Of a stretch of 64,000 nucleotides of DNA, positions 27,050 through 36,640 are shown one piece after another. Below the pieces are notes generated by a model. It was not told where the DNA came from. It did no database searches and saw only the letters and a program-made list of their open reading frames with translations. Numbering within the stretch: the stretch's first letter is position 1; every line of letters starts with the position of its first letter. Made by a program: the position numbers and the translations under genes. Origin of the DNA: an uncultured Acidobacteriia bacterium (GTDB taxonomy: Bacteria > Acidobacteriota > Terriglobia > Bryobacterales > Bryobacteraceae); contig CAIYHG010000106.1 in NCBI GenBank assembly GCA_903925975.1, positions 1 through 64,000 of the forward strand, written 5' to 3'.

Positions 27050-28287
27050 GCTGTCTTCCCATTGTACCTGCGCAGGCCTTTGCGTCCAATGTCCCTGCGG
27101 AAGTGCGTGCCTTCGAAGTGCACCTCCCGCACGCCGGCATAGACGTTTTCAATCGCCAGCTTGAGATCGCCGCCGCCCGCAGTCACTCCCAGGACTCTGC
27201 CGCCGGCGGTTTCGAGGCCGTTCGGACCCATGCGCGTGCCGGCATGGAAAACCGTGGTTCCCTTCGCTTGCGCGTTTTCCAAGCCAGTGATCAACCGGCC
27301 GGATTCGTAAGGGCCCGGGTAGCCAGCCGAAGCCAATACCACGCATACGCTCGGCCCGGCGTTCCATTCGAGTTTCACGCCGGCGAGACGGCCCTCAGCC
27401 GCCGCTTCAAGCGCTGGCGCAAAGTCAGAGGCCATGCGGTGCATCAGCGGTTGCGTTTCCGGATCCCCCAGGCGCACGTTGAATTCGAGGACCTTCGGGC
27501 CTGCCGTCGTCATCATCAGCCCCGCATAGAGAAAGCCCGTAAAGCGGGTGGCCTCTATCGTCGGATAGATCACCCGGTTGAGAATCTCTCGCGTTTGGGA
27601 CTCCGTCAGGATGGCGGAGTCGCAGTAGGCGCCCATGCCGCCCGTATTCGGCCCGGTATCGCCGTCGAAGACCGTCTTGTGATCTTGAGTGGGCGCGAGG
27701 GGCAGGGCATCGCGGCCGTCGCACAGGGCGATGAAGCTTACTTCTTCTCCCGTCAGAAACTCTTCCACCACGAGTGGGGGCTTCAGACTGGAGATGGCGG
27801 CTTCAGCTTCCGCGCGGTCGTGAGCGATGACCACGCCTTTGCCTGCCGCAAGCCCGTCGGCTTTCAGCACCACGGGGAAGCCGAAGCGGTCCAGGGCGCG
27901 GCGGGCATCCGCCTGATTGTCCACGGTGACGTACCCGGCGGTAGGGATATTGCTTTGCACGAAAAAGTTCTTTGCGAATACCTTACTGCCTTCCAGGCGG
28001 GCGGCGGAGCTATCCGGACCGACGATGAGCCGGCCCGCGGATCGAAATGCGTCCACGACGCCGCGCACTAGTGGCGCTTCCGGTCCGACCACCGTCAGAT
28101 CGGCGCGGATCTGCTCGGCAAGTGAGAGGTAAGCTTGGGGGGAGCCGTCGCTGGCGTCGAGGCAGGAGCCAACCTGTGCGATGCCCGGGTTTCCGGGCGC
28201 GGCGAAGATGGAAGCTCCCGGTGATTGTGCGAGCTTCCAGGCCAGCGCGTGCTCACGTCCGCCGCCGCCAAGAACGAGTATTCTCAT
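27040..28287 (-). CDS. purD: phosphoribosylamine-glycine ligase
   Basis: PurD (415 residues) joins glycine to phosphoribosylamine in step two of purine synthesis using ATP. It is an ATP-grasp enzyme: N-terminal [57 protein letters not shown], the metal-site region TGGMGAYCD, and [11 protein letters not shown]. The C-terminal lobe ends [10 protein letters not shown], with its stop inside the tRNA-Arg gene. It is divergent from mnmG with only 15 bp between the start codons, so the two promoters must overlap the coding starts or lie within them. Confidence 0.96.
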   Translation of the reverse strand: MRILVLGGGGREHALAWKLAQSPGASIFAAPGNPGIAQVGSCLDASDGSPQAYLSLAEQIRADLTVVGPEAPLVRGVVDAFRSAGRLIVGPDSSAARLEGSKVFAKNFFVQSNIPTAGYVTVDNQADARRALDRFGFPVVLKADGLAAGKGVVIAHDRAEAEAAISSLKPPLVVEEFLTGEEVSFIALCDGRDALPLAPTQDHKTVFDGDTGPNTGGMGAYCDSAILTESQTREILNRVIYPTIEATRFTGFLYAGLMMTTAGPKVLEFNVRLGDPETQPLMHRMASDFAPALEAAAEGRLAGVKLEWNAGPSVCVVLASAGYPGPYESGRLITGLENAQAKGTTVFHAGTRMGPNGLETAGGRVLGVTAGGGDLKLAIENVYAGVREVHFEGTHFRRDIGRKGLRRYNGKTAGT

Positions 28288-28289
28288 CC

Positions 28290-28295
28290 GATAAT
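28290..28295 (+). promoter_or_regulatory. -10-like GATAAT for mnmG, possible leaderless start
   Basis: GATAAT ends seven bases before ATG 28303. Initiation at the usual distance would fall on that ATG, which fits a leaderless transcript and the lack of a ribosome site. Confidence 0.35.
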
Positions 28296-28302
28296 GATAT
28301 CA

Positions 28303-30102
28303 ATGCACGAGAAGTACGAAGTAGTGGTGATCGGCGCTGGCCATGCTGGATGCGAGGCGGCTCGGGCGGCCGCCCGCATGGGCATGAAGACGGCGCTGGT
28401 CACCATGAATCTCGATCTGATCGCGCAGATGTCCTGCAACCCCGCCATCGGAGGAATCGCGAAAGGGCATCTGGTGCGGGAAATTGACGCGCTTGGCGGA
28501 GTGATGGGCCAGGTGGCGGATGAGGTGGGGATTCAGTTCCGGCTGTTGAACACCAGCCGCGGCCCGGCGGTGTGGTCGCCACGCGCCCAGATGGACAAGA
28601 AGCAGTACCGCGTGCGGATGCGCCAGGTTCTGGAGGCGGAAGCGAATCTCAGGATCAGGCAGGCGGAGGTCGCCGGGCTTTCGATTGAGGATGGCAGGGT
28701 GCGGGGCGTCCGCTTGCGGGATGGGCGGATGCTGCTCACGGAGACAGTGGTCGTCACAACGGGGACGTTTCTTAATGGGCTCGCTCACGTGGGCGAAATG
28801 AAGTATAGCTGCGGGCGCAATGGCGAAGCCCCGTCGCAATTACTGGGCGAGCAACTGCGGTCTCTCGGATTGCAGTGGACGCGCCTGAAGACGGGGACGC
28901 CGCCGCGGTTAGATGGGAGAACGATCGATTGGGCGAAGTTTGAGAGTCAGCCGGGCGACCCGGAGCCAACGCCGTTTTCGTTTCTGACGGAGAAGATAGA
29001 CCGGCCGCAGATCGTATGCCACATCGGGTATACGACGGAGGAGACCGCCCGGATTCTGAAAGAGGCCATCCCTCGCTCCCCGCTGTACAGCGGCCAGATC
29101 GAGGGGATCGGCCCTCGGTACTGCCCTTCGATCGAGGACAAGATCGTCAAGTTCCCAGAGAGGCTACGTCACCAGATTTTTCTAGAACCCGAAGGATTGG
29201 ATACGCATGAGGTGTACGTAAACGGCATGTCCACAAGCATGCCGATTGACGTTCAGGCTGCCGTGCTGGCGTCTGTGCCGGGGCTTGAGAATGCCGAGAT
29301 GATTCGGCCCGGGTACGCCATAGAGTACGATGCGATTGACCCGCGGGAGTTGAATCACTCTCTGGAGGTGAAATCCATTGAAGGCTTGTACCTGGCGGGA
29401 CAGATTAACGGCACTTCCGGGTATGAGGAGGCGGCTTGTCAGGGATTGCTCGCCGGCATGAACGCGGCCCTTCGGATCCGGCAGTGCGAGGCCGTAACCA
29501 TTGGACGCAATGAGGGTTATGTGGGGATCTTGATCGACGATCTTGTGACGAAGGGCGCCGACGAGCCGTATCGGATGTTCACCTCGCGCGCTGAATTCCG
29601 GCTGCATTTGAGAATCGACAATGCGGATGAGCGGCTCACGGGGTTTGGGCGGCAGGCGGGACTAGTGGATGATGTACGGTGGGCGTTGTTCAGTCGAAAA
29701 GTTGCTCAGAAAGGACGCCTGATCGCGGCGCTGACCTCACATCGCTACGGCCAGTGGTTGAAGCGCCCCGAGGCGAAACTGAGTGAGATCGGCAAATGGG
29801 TCGTGGAGACGCTCGGAGAGGAACCGGTCCGCGGGGTGCTGAGCACAGTGGAGACGGAGATCAAGTATGGCGGCTATATCGGGCAGCAGGAACGCCAAAT
29901 TGAGCGGCTGAAGTCTGCGGAGCGGCGTGCGATTCCACGGGGGTTTAGGTTCTCAGGTATTCCCGGCCTCTCCCGGGAAGTTCAGGCGAAGCTCGAACGA
30001 GTGCAACCCGTGACGCTGGGTCAGGCGGCGCGAATTCCGGGCGTGACACCGGCCGCAATTGCGGTTTTGGATGTCTATCTGAGTGTGAATCGTGTTTCGT
30101 GA
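28303..30102 (+). CDS. mnmG: tRNA uridine-5-carboxymethylaminomethyl modification enzyme MnmG
   Basis: MnmG/GidA (599 residues from this start) is an FAD enzyme. With MnmE it adds the carboxymethylaminomethyl group to wobble U34 of several tRNAs. Landmarks are the FAD-binding [20 protein letters not shown], the signatures [22 protein letters not shown] and [21 protein letters not shown], and [18 protein letters not shown]. The helical C-terminal domain binds MnmE. ATG 28303 was preferred to 28294 because of the -10-like GATAAT upstream. The stop overlaps rsmG by 11 bp, the usual gidA-gidB pairing near bacterial origins. Confidence 0.96.
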   Translation: MHEKYEVVVIGAGHAGCEAARAAARMGMKTALVTMNLDLIAQMSCNPAIGGIAKGHLVREIDALGGVMGQVADEVGIQFRLLNTSRGPAVWSPRAQMDKKQYRVRMRQVLEAEANLRIRQAEVAGLSIEDGRVRGVRLRDGRMLLTETVVVTTGTFLNGLAHVGEMKYSCGRNGEAPSQLLGEQLRSLGLQWTRLKTGTPPRLDGRTIDWAKFESQPGDPEPTPFSFLTEKIDRPQIVCHIGYTTEETARILKEAIPRSPLYSGQIEGIGPRYCPSIEDKIVKFPERLRHQIFLEPEGLDTHEVYVNGMSTSMPIDVQAAVLASVPGLENAEMIRPGYAIEYDAIDPRELNHSLEVKSIEGLYLAGQINGTSGYEEAACQGLLAGMNAALRIRQCEAVTIGRNEGYVGILIDDLVTKGADEPYRMFTSRAEFRLHLRIDNADERLTGFGRQAGLVDDVRWALFSRKVAQKGRLIAALTSHRYGQWLKRPEAKLSEIGKWVVETLGEEPVRGVLSTVETEIKYGGYIGQQERQIERLKSAERRAIPRGFRFSGIPGLSREVQAKLERVQPVTLGQAARIPGVTPAAIAVLDVYLSVNRVS

Positions 30103-30679
30103 GATCTTGACAGCGAAATTGAGCGGTGTTGCCGCTCTCGATGCGGGCCAACTGGAGGAGTTGGAGCGGCATTACAGGCTACTAGTGCGTTGGAACCGCA
30201 GCTTGAACCTTACGACGGTGGTGGGTGAAGAGGAAGCCGTGGAGCGGCACTACTGCGAAGGCGTGTTTCTTGCGGCGAGATTGGCCGCGGGGTCGCAGCG
30301 CGTGGCCGATATCGGTTCGGGGGCCGGTTTTCCGGGGTTTGTGGTCGGAGTGTGCCGGCCGGATTGTGAAATTACGCTAGTTGAGTCCCACCAACGGAAG
30401 GCCGTTTTTCTCCGGGAGGCGTGCAGAGGGCTGCCAAACGTGCGGGTGTTTGCGGGGCGCGCGGAGGAATTATGCGATGGGTTCGACGTCGCGGTCTCTC
30501 GGGCGGTCAGCTACAAGGATCTGGGGCGCGTTCTAAAGAATATTGCGCCGCATGCCGATCTCTTGACTGGGAACGAGGAACCTCCGGCAGGCATGGGGTT
30601 TGAGTGGAGCGCGCCCGTGCCACTGCCATGGGCGAGAGCGCGGTTTCTCCGTTCTGGGGAGAGGATGACGGGCAAGTAG
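30092..30679 (+). CDS. rsmG: 16S rRNA (guanine527-N7)-methyltransferase RsmG
   Basis: RsmG/GidB (195 residues) methylates G527 of 16S rRNA with S-adenosylmethionine. Its family core is [23 protein letters not shown], the SAM-binding [31 protein letters not shown] and [10 protein letters not shown]. It starts at GTG inside the end of mnmG. The first parS site begins one base after its stop, so parA and the segregation region follow directly. The C-terminus is slightly shorter than in E. coli. Confidence 0.93.
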   Translation: MFREILTAKLSGVAALDAGQLEELERHYRLLVRWNRSLNLTTVVGEEEAVERHYCEGVFLAARLAAGSQRVADIGSGAGFPGFVVGVCRPDCEITLVESHQRKAVFLREACRGLPNVRVFAGRAEELCDGFDVAVSRAVSYKDLGRVLKNIAPHADLLTGNEEPPAGMGFEWSAPVPLPWARARFLRSGERMTGK

Positions 30680-30695
30680 TGTTTCACGTGAAACA
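30680..30695. promoter_or_regulatory. parS centromere site 1
   Basis: TGTTTCACGTGAAACA is a perfect 16-bp match to the universal bacterial parS palindrome bound by ParB. It starts one base after rsmG and 85 bp before parA. Confidence 0.95.
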
Positions 30696-30707
30696 TGCTG
30701 TCGGAAG

Positions 30708-30723
30708 TGTTTCACGTGAAACG
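30708..30723. promoter_or_regulatory. parS centromere site 2
   Basis: TGTTTCACGTGAAACG matches parS at 15 of 16 bases. It lies 28 bp downstream of site 1, so the two sites face nearly the same side of the helix (a little under three turns). Confidence 0.92.
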
Positions 30724-30764
30724 GGATTCCTCCCGCAACTCTCGATCGTGTTAGGATAAGCCGC

Positions 30765-31556
30765 TTGAGCAGAGTCTTCGCAGTAGCTAACCAGAAGGGC
30801 GGTGTCGGGAAGACGACGACTGCCATCAATTTGGCTGCGTCGCTAGCCGCCAACGACCTAAAGGTTCTAGTCGTGGACTCGGACCCGCAAGGCAACGCCA
30901 CCACCGGACTCGGAGTCGTCAAAGAGCCCACGCGCCCCAGCATCTACCACGTCCTACTGGGTGAGGCCGCCGCGGCCGACGCAATCGTCTCAACCAGTTT
31001 CGACGGATTGGACTTGATTTCAGCCGACAAGAACCTTGTTGGGGCGAACCTTGAACTGATCGGCCTGCCGGACCGGGAGTTCCGCTTGCGTGAACGCCTG
31101 GCTCCCATCCGCGACAACTATGATTTCGTGATGATCGATTGTCCGCCAGCGCTAGACCTCCTGACTCTGAATGCGCTAGTTGCGGCGGATGCCGTCCTGG
31201 TCCCCATTCAGTGCGAGTTCTTCGCTCTCGAGGGCATTTCCGAACTGATGGATACGATAGACCGTATCCGGGAATCGCTGAGCCACCAGTTGCAGATCGG
31301 CGGCATCCTCCTGACGATGTACGACGATAGAACAAATCTGACTCGCCAAGTTGCCGCCGACTTGCGCCAATTCTTCGGAGACCAGGTCTTTCGCACGTCG
31401 ATACCCCGCAGTGTGCGACTGGCTGAGGCGCCCAGTTTCGGCAAATCGATCCTGGCCTACGACCCTCGTTCCCGCGGCGCTGAAAGCTATATTCAACTGG
31501 CTAAAGAACTTCTCGACCATGAACAAATCCGAAAATCCGCGCAAAGCACTAGGTAA
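30765..31556 (+). CDS. parA: chromosome partitioning ATPase ParA/Soj
   Basis: ParA (263 residues) is a deviant-Walker ATPase that moves or positions ParB-parS complexes for chromosome segregation. Seen are KGGVGKTTT at 11-19, the switch region DSDPQGNATTGLG, MIDCPPALDLLTLNAL and FRTSIPRSVRLAEAPSFGK. It is of chromosomal (type Ia short) form, without an N-terminal DNA-binding domain. The start is TTG with AGGATAAG just upstream. It overlaps parB by 38 bp. Two parS sites precede it, where ParB may also repress transcription. Confidence 0.96.
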   Translation: MSRVFAVANQKGGVGKTTTAINLAASLAANDLKVLVVDSDPQGNATTGLGVVKEPTRPSIYHVLLGEAAAADAIVSTSFDGLDLISADKNLVGANLELIGLPDREFRLRERLAPIRDNYDFVMIDCPPALDLLTLNALVAADAVLVPIQCEFFALEGISELMDTIDRIRESLSHQLQIGGILLTMYDDRTNLTRQVAADLRQFFGDQVFRTSIPRSVRLAEAPSFGKSILAYDPRSRGAESYIQLAKELLDHEQIRKSAQSTR

Positions 31557-32415
31557 AGGGCTGGGCGCGCTGCTCCCGACCCGCTTGCCGCTCCGGGCGC
31601 CCGAGCACGTCGAGCAGGCCTCGGCGGCGGATTCACCGCGCACGGTGCCGATTGATGCGATAGATCCGAATCCCCTCCAGCCACGCCGGGTTTTCCACAG
31701 CGAGCGGCTAGCCGAGTTGGCGCAATCGATTCGCGCCAATGGCATTATTCAGCCTCTCGTCGTTCGGAAGGTCGGCAATCGGTTTCAATTGGTTGCCGGC
31801 GAACGCCGCTGGCGGGCAGCGAAGCTGGCCGCGGTCGCCATCGTACCCGTCGTCGTTCAGGATGTTCCAGATGATCGTCTGCTCGAAATCACACTGATTG
31901 AAAACATCCAGCGCGAAGACCTGAACCCAATCGAGACGGCCGTCGCCTTTGATCGTATGGGGCGGGAGCTGAACCTGGGCGCCGAGGAAATAGGGCAGAG
32001 AACCGGGAAAGATCGGACTACTGTCGCCAATACGCTGCGCCTCCTGCAACTGCCTTCCGATCTGCAGGAACTCGTCTCTGAGCGCCGCCTGTCTGCCGGA
32101 CACGCTCGCTGCCTCCTTTCGCTCCCTACGCCGGATTTGCAGCGCGAGGTGGCCGAAAAGGCGGTCGCGCAGGCGTGGTCGGTGCGTCAGACTGAGCGCA
32201 CTACTCAGCGCATGATGGAAGGGCGGAAGCCCAAGCACGTGGAGGAAGTGGCGTCCGACCCCAACGTGCGCGCCGCAATTCAGGAGATGGAGCGCGTGTT
32301 GGGCACAAAGGTCCGCATTATCGAAAAGGCCAAACAGAAGGGCCGCATCGAGATCGATTACTATTCACCGGAGGATCTGGATCGCCTCTACGCCGTAATT
32401 GTTGGGGAAGAGTAA
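31519..32415 (+). CDS. parB: chromosome partitioning protein ParB/Spo0J
   Basis: ParB (298 residues) binds parS, spreads along DNA as a CTP-dependent clamp and recruits SMC. Its start is placed at MNKSENPRKALGKGLGALLP because this Lys/Gly-rich opening is typical. The CTPase domain has PLVVRKVGNRFQLVAGERRWRA and the motif LIENIQREDLNPIE. The helix-turn-helix lies at EEIGQRTGKDRTTVANTLRL, and a C-terminal dimer domain ends at DLDRLYAVI. The gene overlaps the 3' end of parA and converges on a MerR-type gene with one base between the stops. Confidence 0.96.
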   Translation: MNKSENPRKALGKGLGALLPTRLPLRAPEHVEQASAADSPRTVPIDAIDPNPLQPRRVFHSERLAELAQSIRANGIIQPLVVRKVGNRFQLVAGERRWRAAKLAAVAIVPVVVQDVPDDRLLEITLIENIQREDLNPIETAVAFDRMGRELNLGAEEIGQRTGKDRTTVANTLRLLQLPSDLQELVSERRLSAGHARCLLSLPTPDLQREVAEKAVAQAWSVRQTERTTQRMMEGRKPKHVEEVASDPNVRAAIQEMERVLGTKVRIIEKAKQKGRIEIDYYSPEDLDRLYAVIVGEE

Positions 32416-32416
32416 C

Positions 32417-32794
32417 CTACTTCAGCAACTGGAGGATGTCCGACAGTTCCCGGCGAATCTCGGGGAGCGGATCTGACGAGAAGAGTTCCTGCTGGGAGCT
32501 CTTGATGCGTGGCTTTGGCGACCGGCTCTCTAGCTGCAAAGCCTGCCGCGCCCCTTCAATCGTAAAACGTTTGTCATACAGCAAGTGCTTGATCCGTAGG
32601 AGGAGTTCCACGTCCTTACGCCTGAACAGCCGGTGCCCGGTCCCCGACTTCTTTGGCGAAAGGAGAGGAAACTCCGTCTCCCAGTACCTCAGCACGTATG
32701 GCTCGACCGCCAGAAGTTCGCTTACTTCGCCGATCTTGAAGTAAAGCTTATCTGGAATCTCGGGCGAACCAGCCTGTAAGGCCACATCGGTCAT
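32417..32794 (-). CDS. MerR-family transcriptional regulator
   Basis: This 125-residue protein has one winged-helix domain at about residues 17-85: FKIGEVSELLAVEPYVLRYW, then SGTGHRLFRRKDVELLLRIK and the wing/helix KRFTIEGARQAL. The C-terminal 40 residues are short and polar, ending LSDILQLLK, with no ligand-binding Cys or domain, so it is not a classic metal sensor. Stand-alone MerR/RacA-like proteins of this kind occur near cell-cycle genes in several phyla. It is convergent with parB. Its target is unknown. Confidence 0.85.
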   Translation of the reverse strand: MTDVALQAGSPEIPDKLYFKIGEVSELLAVEPYVLRYWETEFPLLSPKKSGTGHRLFRRKDVELLLRIKHLLYDKRFTIEGARQALQLESRSPKPRIKSSQQELFSSDPLPEIRRELSDILQLLK

Positions 32795-32888
32795 TATTCA
32801 TCCGTAATCCTATCTCACTCGGCGTTTGTTGTCACGGAGAAGCGTAGCCTGCACACCCTTGCGAATCATCGCCGGCTTCGCATCCAAA

Positions 32889-32917
32889 TTCACTCGGGCG
32901 CGTGAATTCGGTACAAT
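32889..32917 (+). promoter_or_regulatory. sigma-70-type promoter for tRNA-Leu
   Basis: TTCACT (32889-32894), 17-bp spacer, TACAAT (32912-32917). The -35 matches four and the -10 five of six consensus bases. The -10 lies 17 bp before the mature tRNA end, a normal distance. Confidence 0.6.
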
Positions 32918-32934
32918 GGAGAGCAACACTTCGG

Positions 32935-33023
32935 GCCGAAGTGGCGGAACTGGCAGACGCAACGGACTCAAAATCCGTCGAGATTCACTTCTCGTGTGGG
33001 TTCGACTCCCACCTTCGGCACCA
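32935..33023 (+). tRNA. tRNA-Leu (anticodon CAA)
   Basis: An 89-nt class II tRNA. Acceptor GCCGAAG pairs with CTTCGGC, the anticodon loop CTCAAAA gives CAA, a long variable arm follows (GAGATTCACTTCTC), the T-arm is TGGGTTCGACTCCCA, the discriminator is A and CCA is encoded. It lies upstream of the suf operon. Confidence 0.97.
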
Positions 33024-33154
33024 CCCACACAATCCACGTCAACCCGGTTTCGAAGCCGTTTAGCTGCCCGCTGCATCCATTCAGTTGGTAATCTTGACTA
33101 AGAAGTACAGATTAGATAACCTTACTTTAGGCCAACAGTTTAGGAGTGCGACCA

Positions 33155-34602
33155 GTGAGCGAGTCGAGCAACGCGATTGAGACCCTTGCCAAGCAGGAAT
33201 ATAAGTGGGGCTTTGTCACAGACATAGAGTCTGACGCGATTCCCAGGGGCCTGAACGAGGATGTCGTCCGGCTGATCTCCGCCAAGAAAGCGGAGCCCGA
33301 ATGGATGCTCGACTGGCGTCTGAAGGCTTACCGCCATTGGTTGACGCTCAAAGAGCCCACGTGGGCGAACGTGCATTACCCACCGATCGACTACCAGGAC
33401 ATTGTTTACTACGCCGCGCCGAAATCGACGAAGGATGGGCCGAAAAGCCTGGACGACGTAGATCCGGAACTGCTCAAGACCTACGAAAAGCTCGGTATTC
33501 CGCTACAGGAGCGCGCGTTGCTCGCCGGGGTTGCGGTCGATGCGGTATTCGACAGCGTTTCCGTGGCCACGACGTTTAAGGGAAAGCTGAACGAGATGGG
33601 CATCATCTTCTGCTCGTTCTCGGAGGCGGTTCGGGAGCACCCTGATCTGGTGCGGCAGTACTTGGGCACAGTGGTTCCCACCTCGGACAACTTCTTTGCC
33701 GCGCTGAACTCGGCGGTGTTTAGCGACGGGTCGTTCTGCTACGTGCCCAAAGGCGTGCGCTGCCCGATGGAACTTTCCACGTACTTCCGCATCAACGCGA
33801 AGGATACGGGGCAGTTTGAGAGAACGCTGATCGTGGCCGACGAAGGGGCGTACGTCAGCTACCTTGAGGGCTGCACGGCGCCGATGCGCGATACGAACCA
33901 ACTGCACGCGGCAGTGGTCGAACTGGTTGCTTTGGACAACGCCCAGGTGAAGTATTCGACGGTGCAGAACTGGTATCCGGGCGACAAAGAAGGCAAGGGC
34001 GGCATCTACAACTTCGTCACCAAGCGGGGCGCCTGCCGCGGAGTGAACTCGAAGATTTCGTGGACGCAGGTGGAGACGGGTTCGTCCATCACTTGGAAAT
34101 ACCCGAGCTGTCTTCTGATCGGAGAAAACTCCGTGGGCGAGTTCTACTCCGTCGCGCTGACGAACCATTATCAGCAGGCCGATACCGGCACGAAGATGAT
34201 TCACATCGGGAAGAACACCACCAGCACCATCGTCTCCAAGGGTATTTCAGCTGGCCACGGGCAGAACACGTATCGGGGCGAGTAAAGATTCTCAAAGGGG
34301 CTACGGGTGCGCGGAACTATTCGCAATGCGATTCGCTGCTCCTCGGTGACAAGTGCGGCGCCCATACGTTCCCGTATCTAGAAGTGAAGAACACCTCGTC
34401 GCAGGTGGAACACGAAGCCTCCACTTCGAAGATTGGCGAGGACCAGATCTTCTATTGCCGGCAACGCGGCATATCCACGGAAGACGCCGTTTCGATGATC
34501 GTTCACGGCTTCTGCAAGGAAGTGTTTCGCGAACTGCCGATGGAGTTTGCCGTAGAGGCGCAAAAGCTCTTGGGAGTCAGCCTGGAAGGAAGCGTTGGGT
34601 AA
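33155..34602 (+). CDS. sufB: Fe-S cluster assembly scaffold SufB, interrupted by a single-base frameshift
   Basis: SufB is the scaffold of the SufBCD complex on which Fe-S clusters are built. Frame one (to TAA at 34283-34285) covers about 376 residues, with [38 protein letters not shown] and [20 protein letters not shown]. Frame two continues exactly where it stops: [20 protein letters not shown] and [20 protein letters not shown] to 34602. Together they make a normal SufB of about 480 residues. The break is at CGGGGCGAGTAA (34274-34285); one extra base there would restore the frame. A sequencing error in the G run, a recent mutation or recoding could explain it. Start GTG 33155 has TAGGAG upstream; GTG 33146 is possible. 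Confidence 0.9.
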
Positions 34603-34607
34603 ACGGA

Positions 34608-35384
34608 ATGGCACTGCTAGAGATTAGAGACCTGCACGCCCAAGTCGGCGGACGAGAACTTTTGAAGGGCATAGACCTCACGGTGAATGCCGGTGAAGTG
34701 CATGCCATCATGGGGCCAAACGGTTCCGGGAAGAGCACGCTGGCCCAAGTGCTGGCCGGGCGGGAACTTTACGCCGTAACCGGCGGCCAGGTGACTTACC
34801 AGGGGAAAGATCTCCTGGCACTATCTCCAGAGGACCGCGCGCGCGAAGGCATCTTCCTGGCGTTCCAGTATCCGATTGAGATTCCGGGCATCAGCAATCA
34901 GTACTTCCTCAAGGCGGCGCTCAACACGGTTCGCAAGCATCGCGGCTTGCCGGAATTCGACGCGATGGACTTTCTCGACTACATTCGCGAGAAGGTCGAC
35001 CTGATGAAGATGGAGACCGCGCTGCTGAACCGTCCCGTGAACACCGGGTTTTCGGGTGGCGAAAAGAAGCGCAACGAGATCTTCCAGATGGCCGTGTTGG
35101 AACCGACGCTGGCGATCCTCGACGAAACCGATTCCGGTTTGGATATCGACGCACTGAAGCTGGTTGCATCGGGCGTGAATCTGCTCCGTGGCCCGCAGCG
35201 TTCCATGATCGTCGTGACGCATTACCAGCGGTTGCTGGACTATATCGTCCCCGACTACGTACACGTGCTAGCGGAAGGGCGGATCGTGAAATCGGGCGGC
35301 AAAGAGCTGGCTCTTGAGCTGGAAAAAAGCGGCTACGCCGCTTTCGGCATCGACGAAGTAGAGGAGGCGGTCGGAAAAGCATGA
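34608..35384 (+). CDS. sufC: Fe-S cluster assembly ATPase SufC
   Basis: SufC (258 residues) is the ABC-type ATPase of the SufBCD complex and drives conformational change of SufB/SufD. It has Walker A GPNGSGKSTL, the Q-loop FLAFQYPIEIPGISNQYFLK, the SufC-type signature FSGGEKKRNEIFQM, Walker B LAILDETDSGLDIDALK, and the H-loop VTHYQRLLDYI. The frame is open upstream, but MALLEIRDLHAQVGG at 34608 gives the normal family start. It begins five bases after the sufB stop and its own stop overlaps sufD by ATGA. Confidence 0.97.
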   Translation: MALLEIRDLHAQVGGRELLKGIDLTVNAGEVHAIMGPNGSGKSTLAQVLAGRELYAVTGGQVTYQGKDLLALSPEDRAREGIFLAFQYPIEIPGISNQYFLKAALNTVRKHRGLPEFDAMDFLDYIREKVDLMKMETALLNRPVNTGFSGGEKKRNEIFQMAVLEPTLAILDETDSGLDIDALKLVASGVNLLRGPQRSMIVVTHYQRLLDYIVPDYVHVLAEGRIVKSGGKELALELEKSGYAAFGIDEVEEAVGKA

Positions 35385-36640
35385 CGGCCGCAGCAGAGCA
35401 GGCCAGCGCCTGGCTAAGAAACTTCACGGAACAGCGGCCCTCGGCGCCGTGGGCGCGGGAGTTGAAGGCTGCCGCGTTCGCCCGCTTTGGCGAGACCGGC
35501 TTCCCGACGACTCACGAAGAGGACTGGCGCTTCACGAACGTGGCTCCCATCGCGAGGACGGTCTTCTCAGCCGCCGCGCCGGCAGAGGCGGATGCCGCCG
35601 TGCTGGCTCCGTTCGCGGAGGGCGTGCGGCTGGTCTTCGTGAACGGGCTCTTTGCGAGCGCCGCTTCTGAGGTTCCGCCAGGCGTTTTCGCCGGAAATCT
35701 GACCGAAGAAGCGGCGGCTTACCTGGGACGCCAGGCGGGGCTCGATGCCCCTTTCAGCGCTCTGAATACAGCGTTCCTCGCCGATGCAGCGTTTGTCCGG
35801 ATTAATCGAGGAGTCGTTGTGGAGCAACCGATCCACCTCGTCTTTTTGACAACCGCGAACGGGGTAGCAGGGCCGCAAGCCGCGCACCCGCGCACGTTGA
35901 TCGTTGCGGGCCCGGATTCGCAATCGACGATCGTCGAAAGCTATATCGGCGCCGGCTCCTATTTCACGAACGCCGTTACCGAAATTGCCGCAGGCCCAGG
36001 CGCCGTTGTGGATCACTATAAGGTCCAGATGGAATCGCTCGAATCCTTCCACGTCGGATCCGTCTACGCCGGCTTGGGGCGCAGCGCTAATTTCACCTCC
36101 ACCTCGATTTCAATCGGCGCCGCCCTGGCGCGTAACGACGTTACGGTTACGCTGGCCGAAGGGTCCGAGGCCGGCCTGAACGGGCTGTATCTGGCCAACG
36201 GTTCCCAACACGTGGACAATCACACCACGATTGACCACGCCAAGCCGCACGGGACCAGCCGGGAACTGTACAAGGGGGTTCTCGACGGTAAGGCTACGGC
36301 CGTGTTCAACGGGCGTATCCTCGTGCGGAAAGATGCGCAGAAGACCGACTCCAAGCAGACGAACAAGAACCTCGTCCTCTCCGACGACGCGGTCATTAAT
36401 ACCAAGCCGGAGCTGCAAATATTCGCCGACGACGTTCGCTGCACCCACGGCGCTACGATCGGCCAGTTGGACGCCGAGGCGCTGTTCTATTTGCAGTCGC
36501 GCGGGATCGGCAAGCGCCAGGCCCGCAGCCTTCTCACGTACGCGTTTGCGCAGGATGTCGCCGACCGTGTCCGGCCGAAGCCTTTGCGGGACTGGCTCGA
36601 GCGCATTCTCATTGAGAAATTCCATGAACGCCCTTATTAA
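35381..36640 (+). CDS. sufD: Fe-S cluster assembly protein SufD
   Basis: SufD (419 residues) is the SufB paralogue that pairs with it and SufC to form the scaffold. The N-terminus contains GFPTTHEEDWRFTNVAPIA. The parallel beta-helix core contains VVDHYKVQMESLESFHVGSV, and the conserved C-terminal half has GSQHVDNHTTIDHAKPH, SREL, YKGVLDGKATAVFNGRI, DAQKTDSKQTN, and LQIFADDVRCTHGATIGQLD. ATGA overlap with sufC and a 17-bp overlap with sufS show tight translational coupling. Confidence 0.96.
   Translation: MTAAAEQASAWLRNFTEQRPSAPWARELKAAAFARFGETGFPTTHEEDWRFTNVAPIARTVFSAAAPAEADAAVLAPFAEGVRLVFVNGLFASAASEVPPGVFAGNLTEEAAAYLGRQAGLDAPFSALNTAFLADAAFVRINRGVVVEQPIHLVFLTTANGVAGPQAAHPRTLIVAGPDSQSTIVESYIGAGSYFTNAVTEIAAGPGAVVDHYKVQMESLESFHVGSVYAGLGRSANFTSTSISIGAALARNDVTVTLAEGSEAGLNGLYLANGSQHVDNHTTIDHAKPHGTSRELYKGVLDGKATAVFNGRILVRKDAQKTDSKQTNKNLVLSDDAVINTKPELQIFADDVRCTHGATIGQLDAEALFYLQSRGIGKRQARSLLTYAFAQDVADRVRPKPLRDWLERILIEKFHERPY

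Noticed and set aside
34274-34285. Programmed -1 frameshift in sufB
   Set aside because: No X-XXY-YYZ slippery heptamer and no obvious downstream pseudoknot; an indel is simpler, though not excluded.
34060-34602. Independent gene for the second part of sufB
   Set aside because: Its first 75 codons are out-of-frame SufB; only the part after the break is conserved, so it is the rest of sufB.
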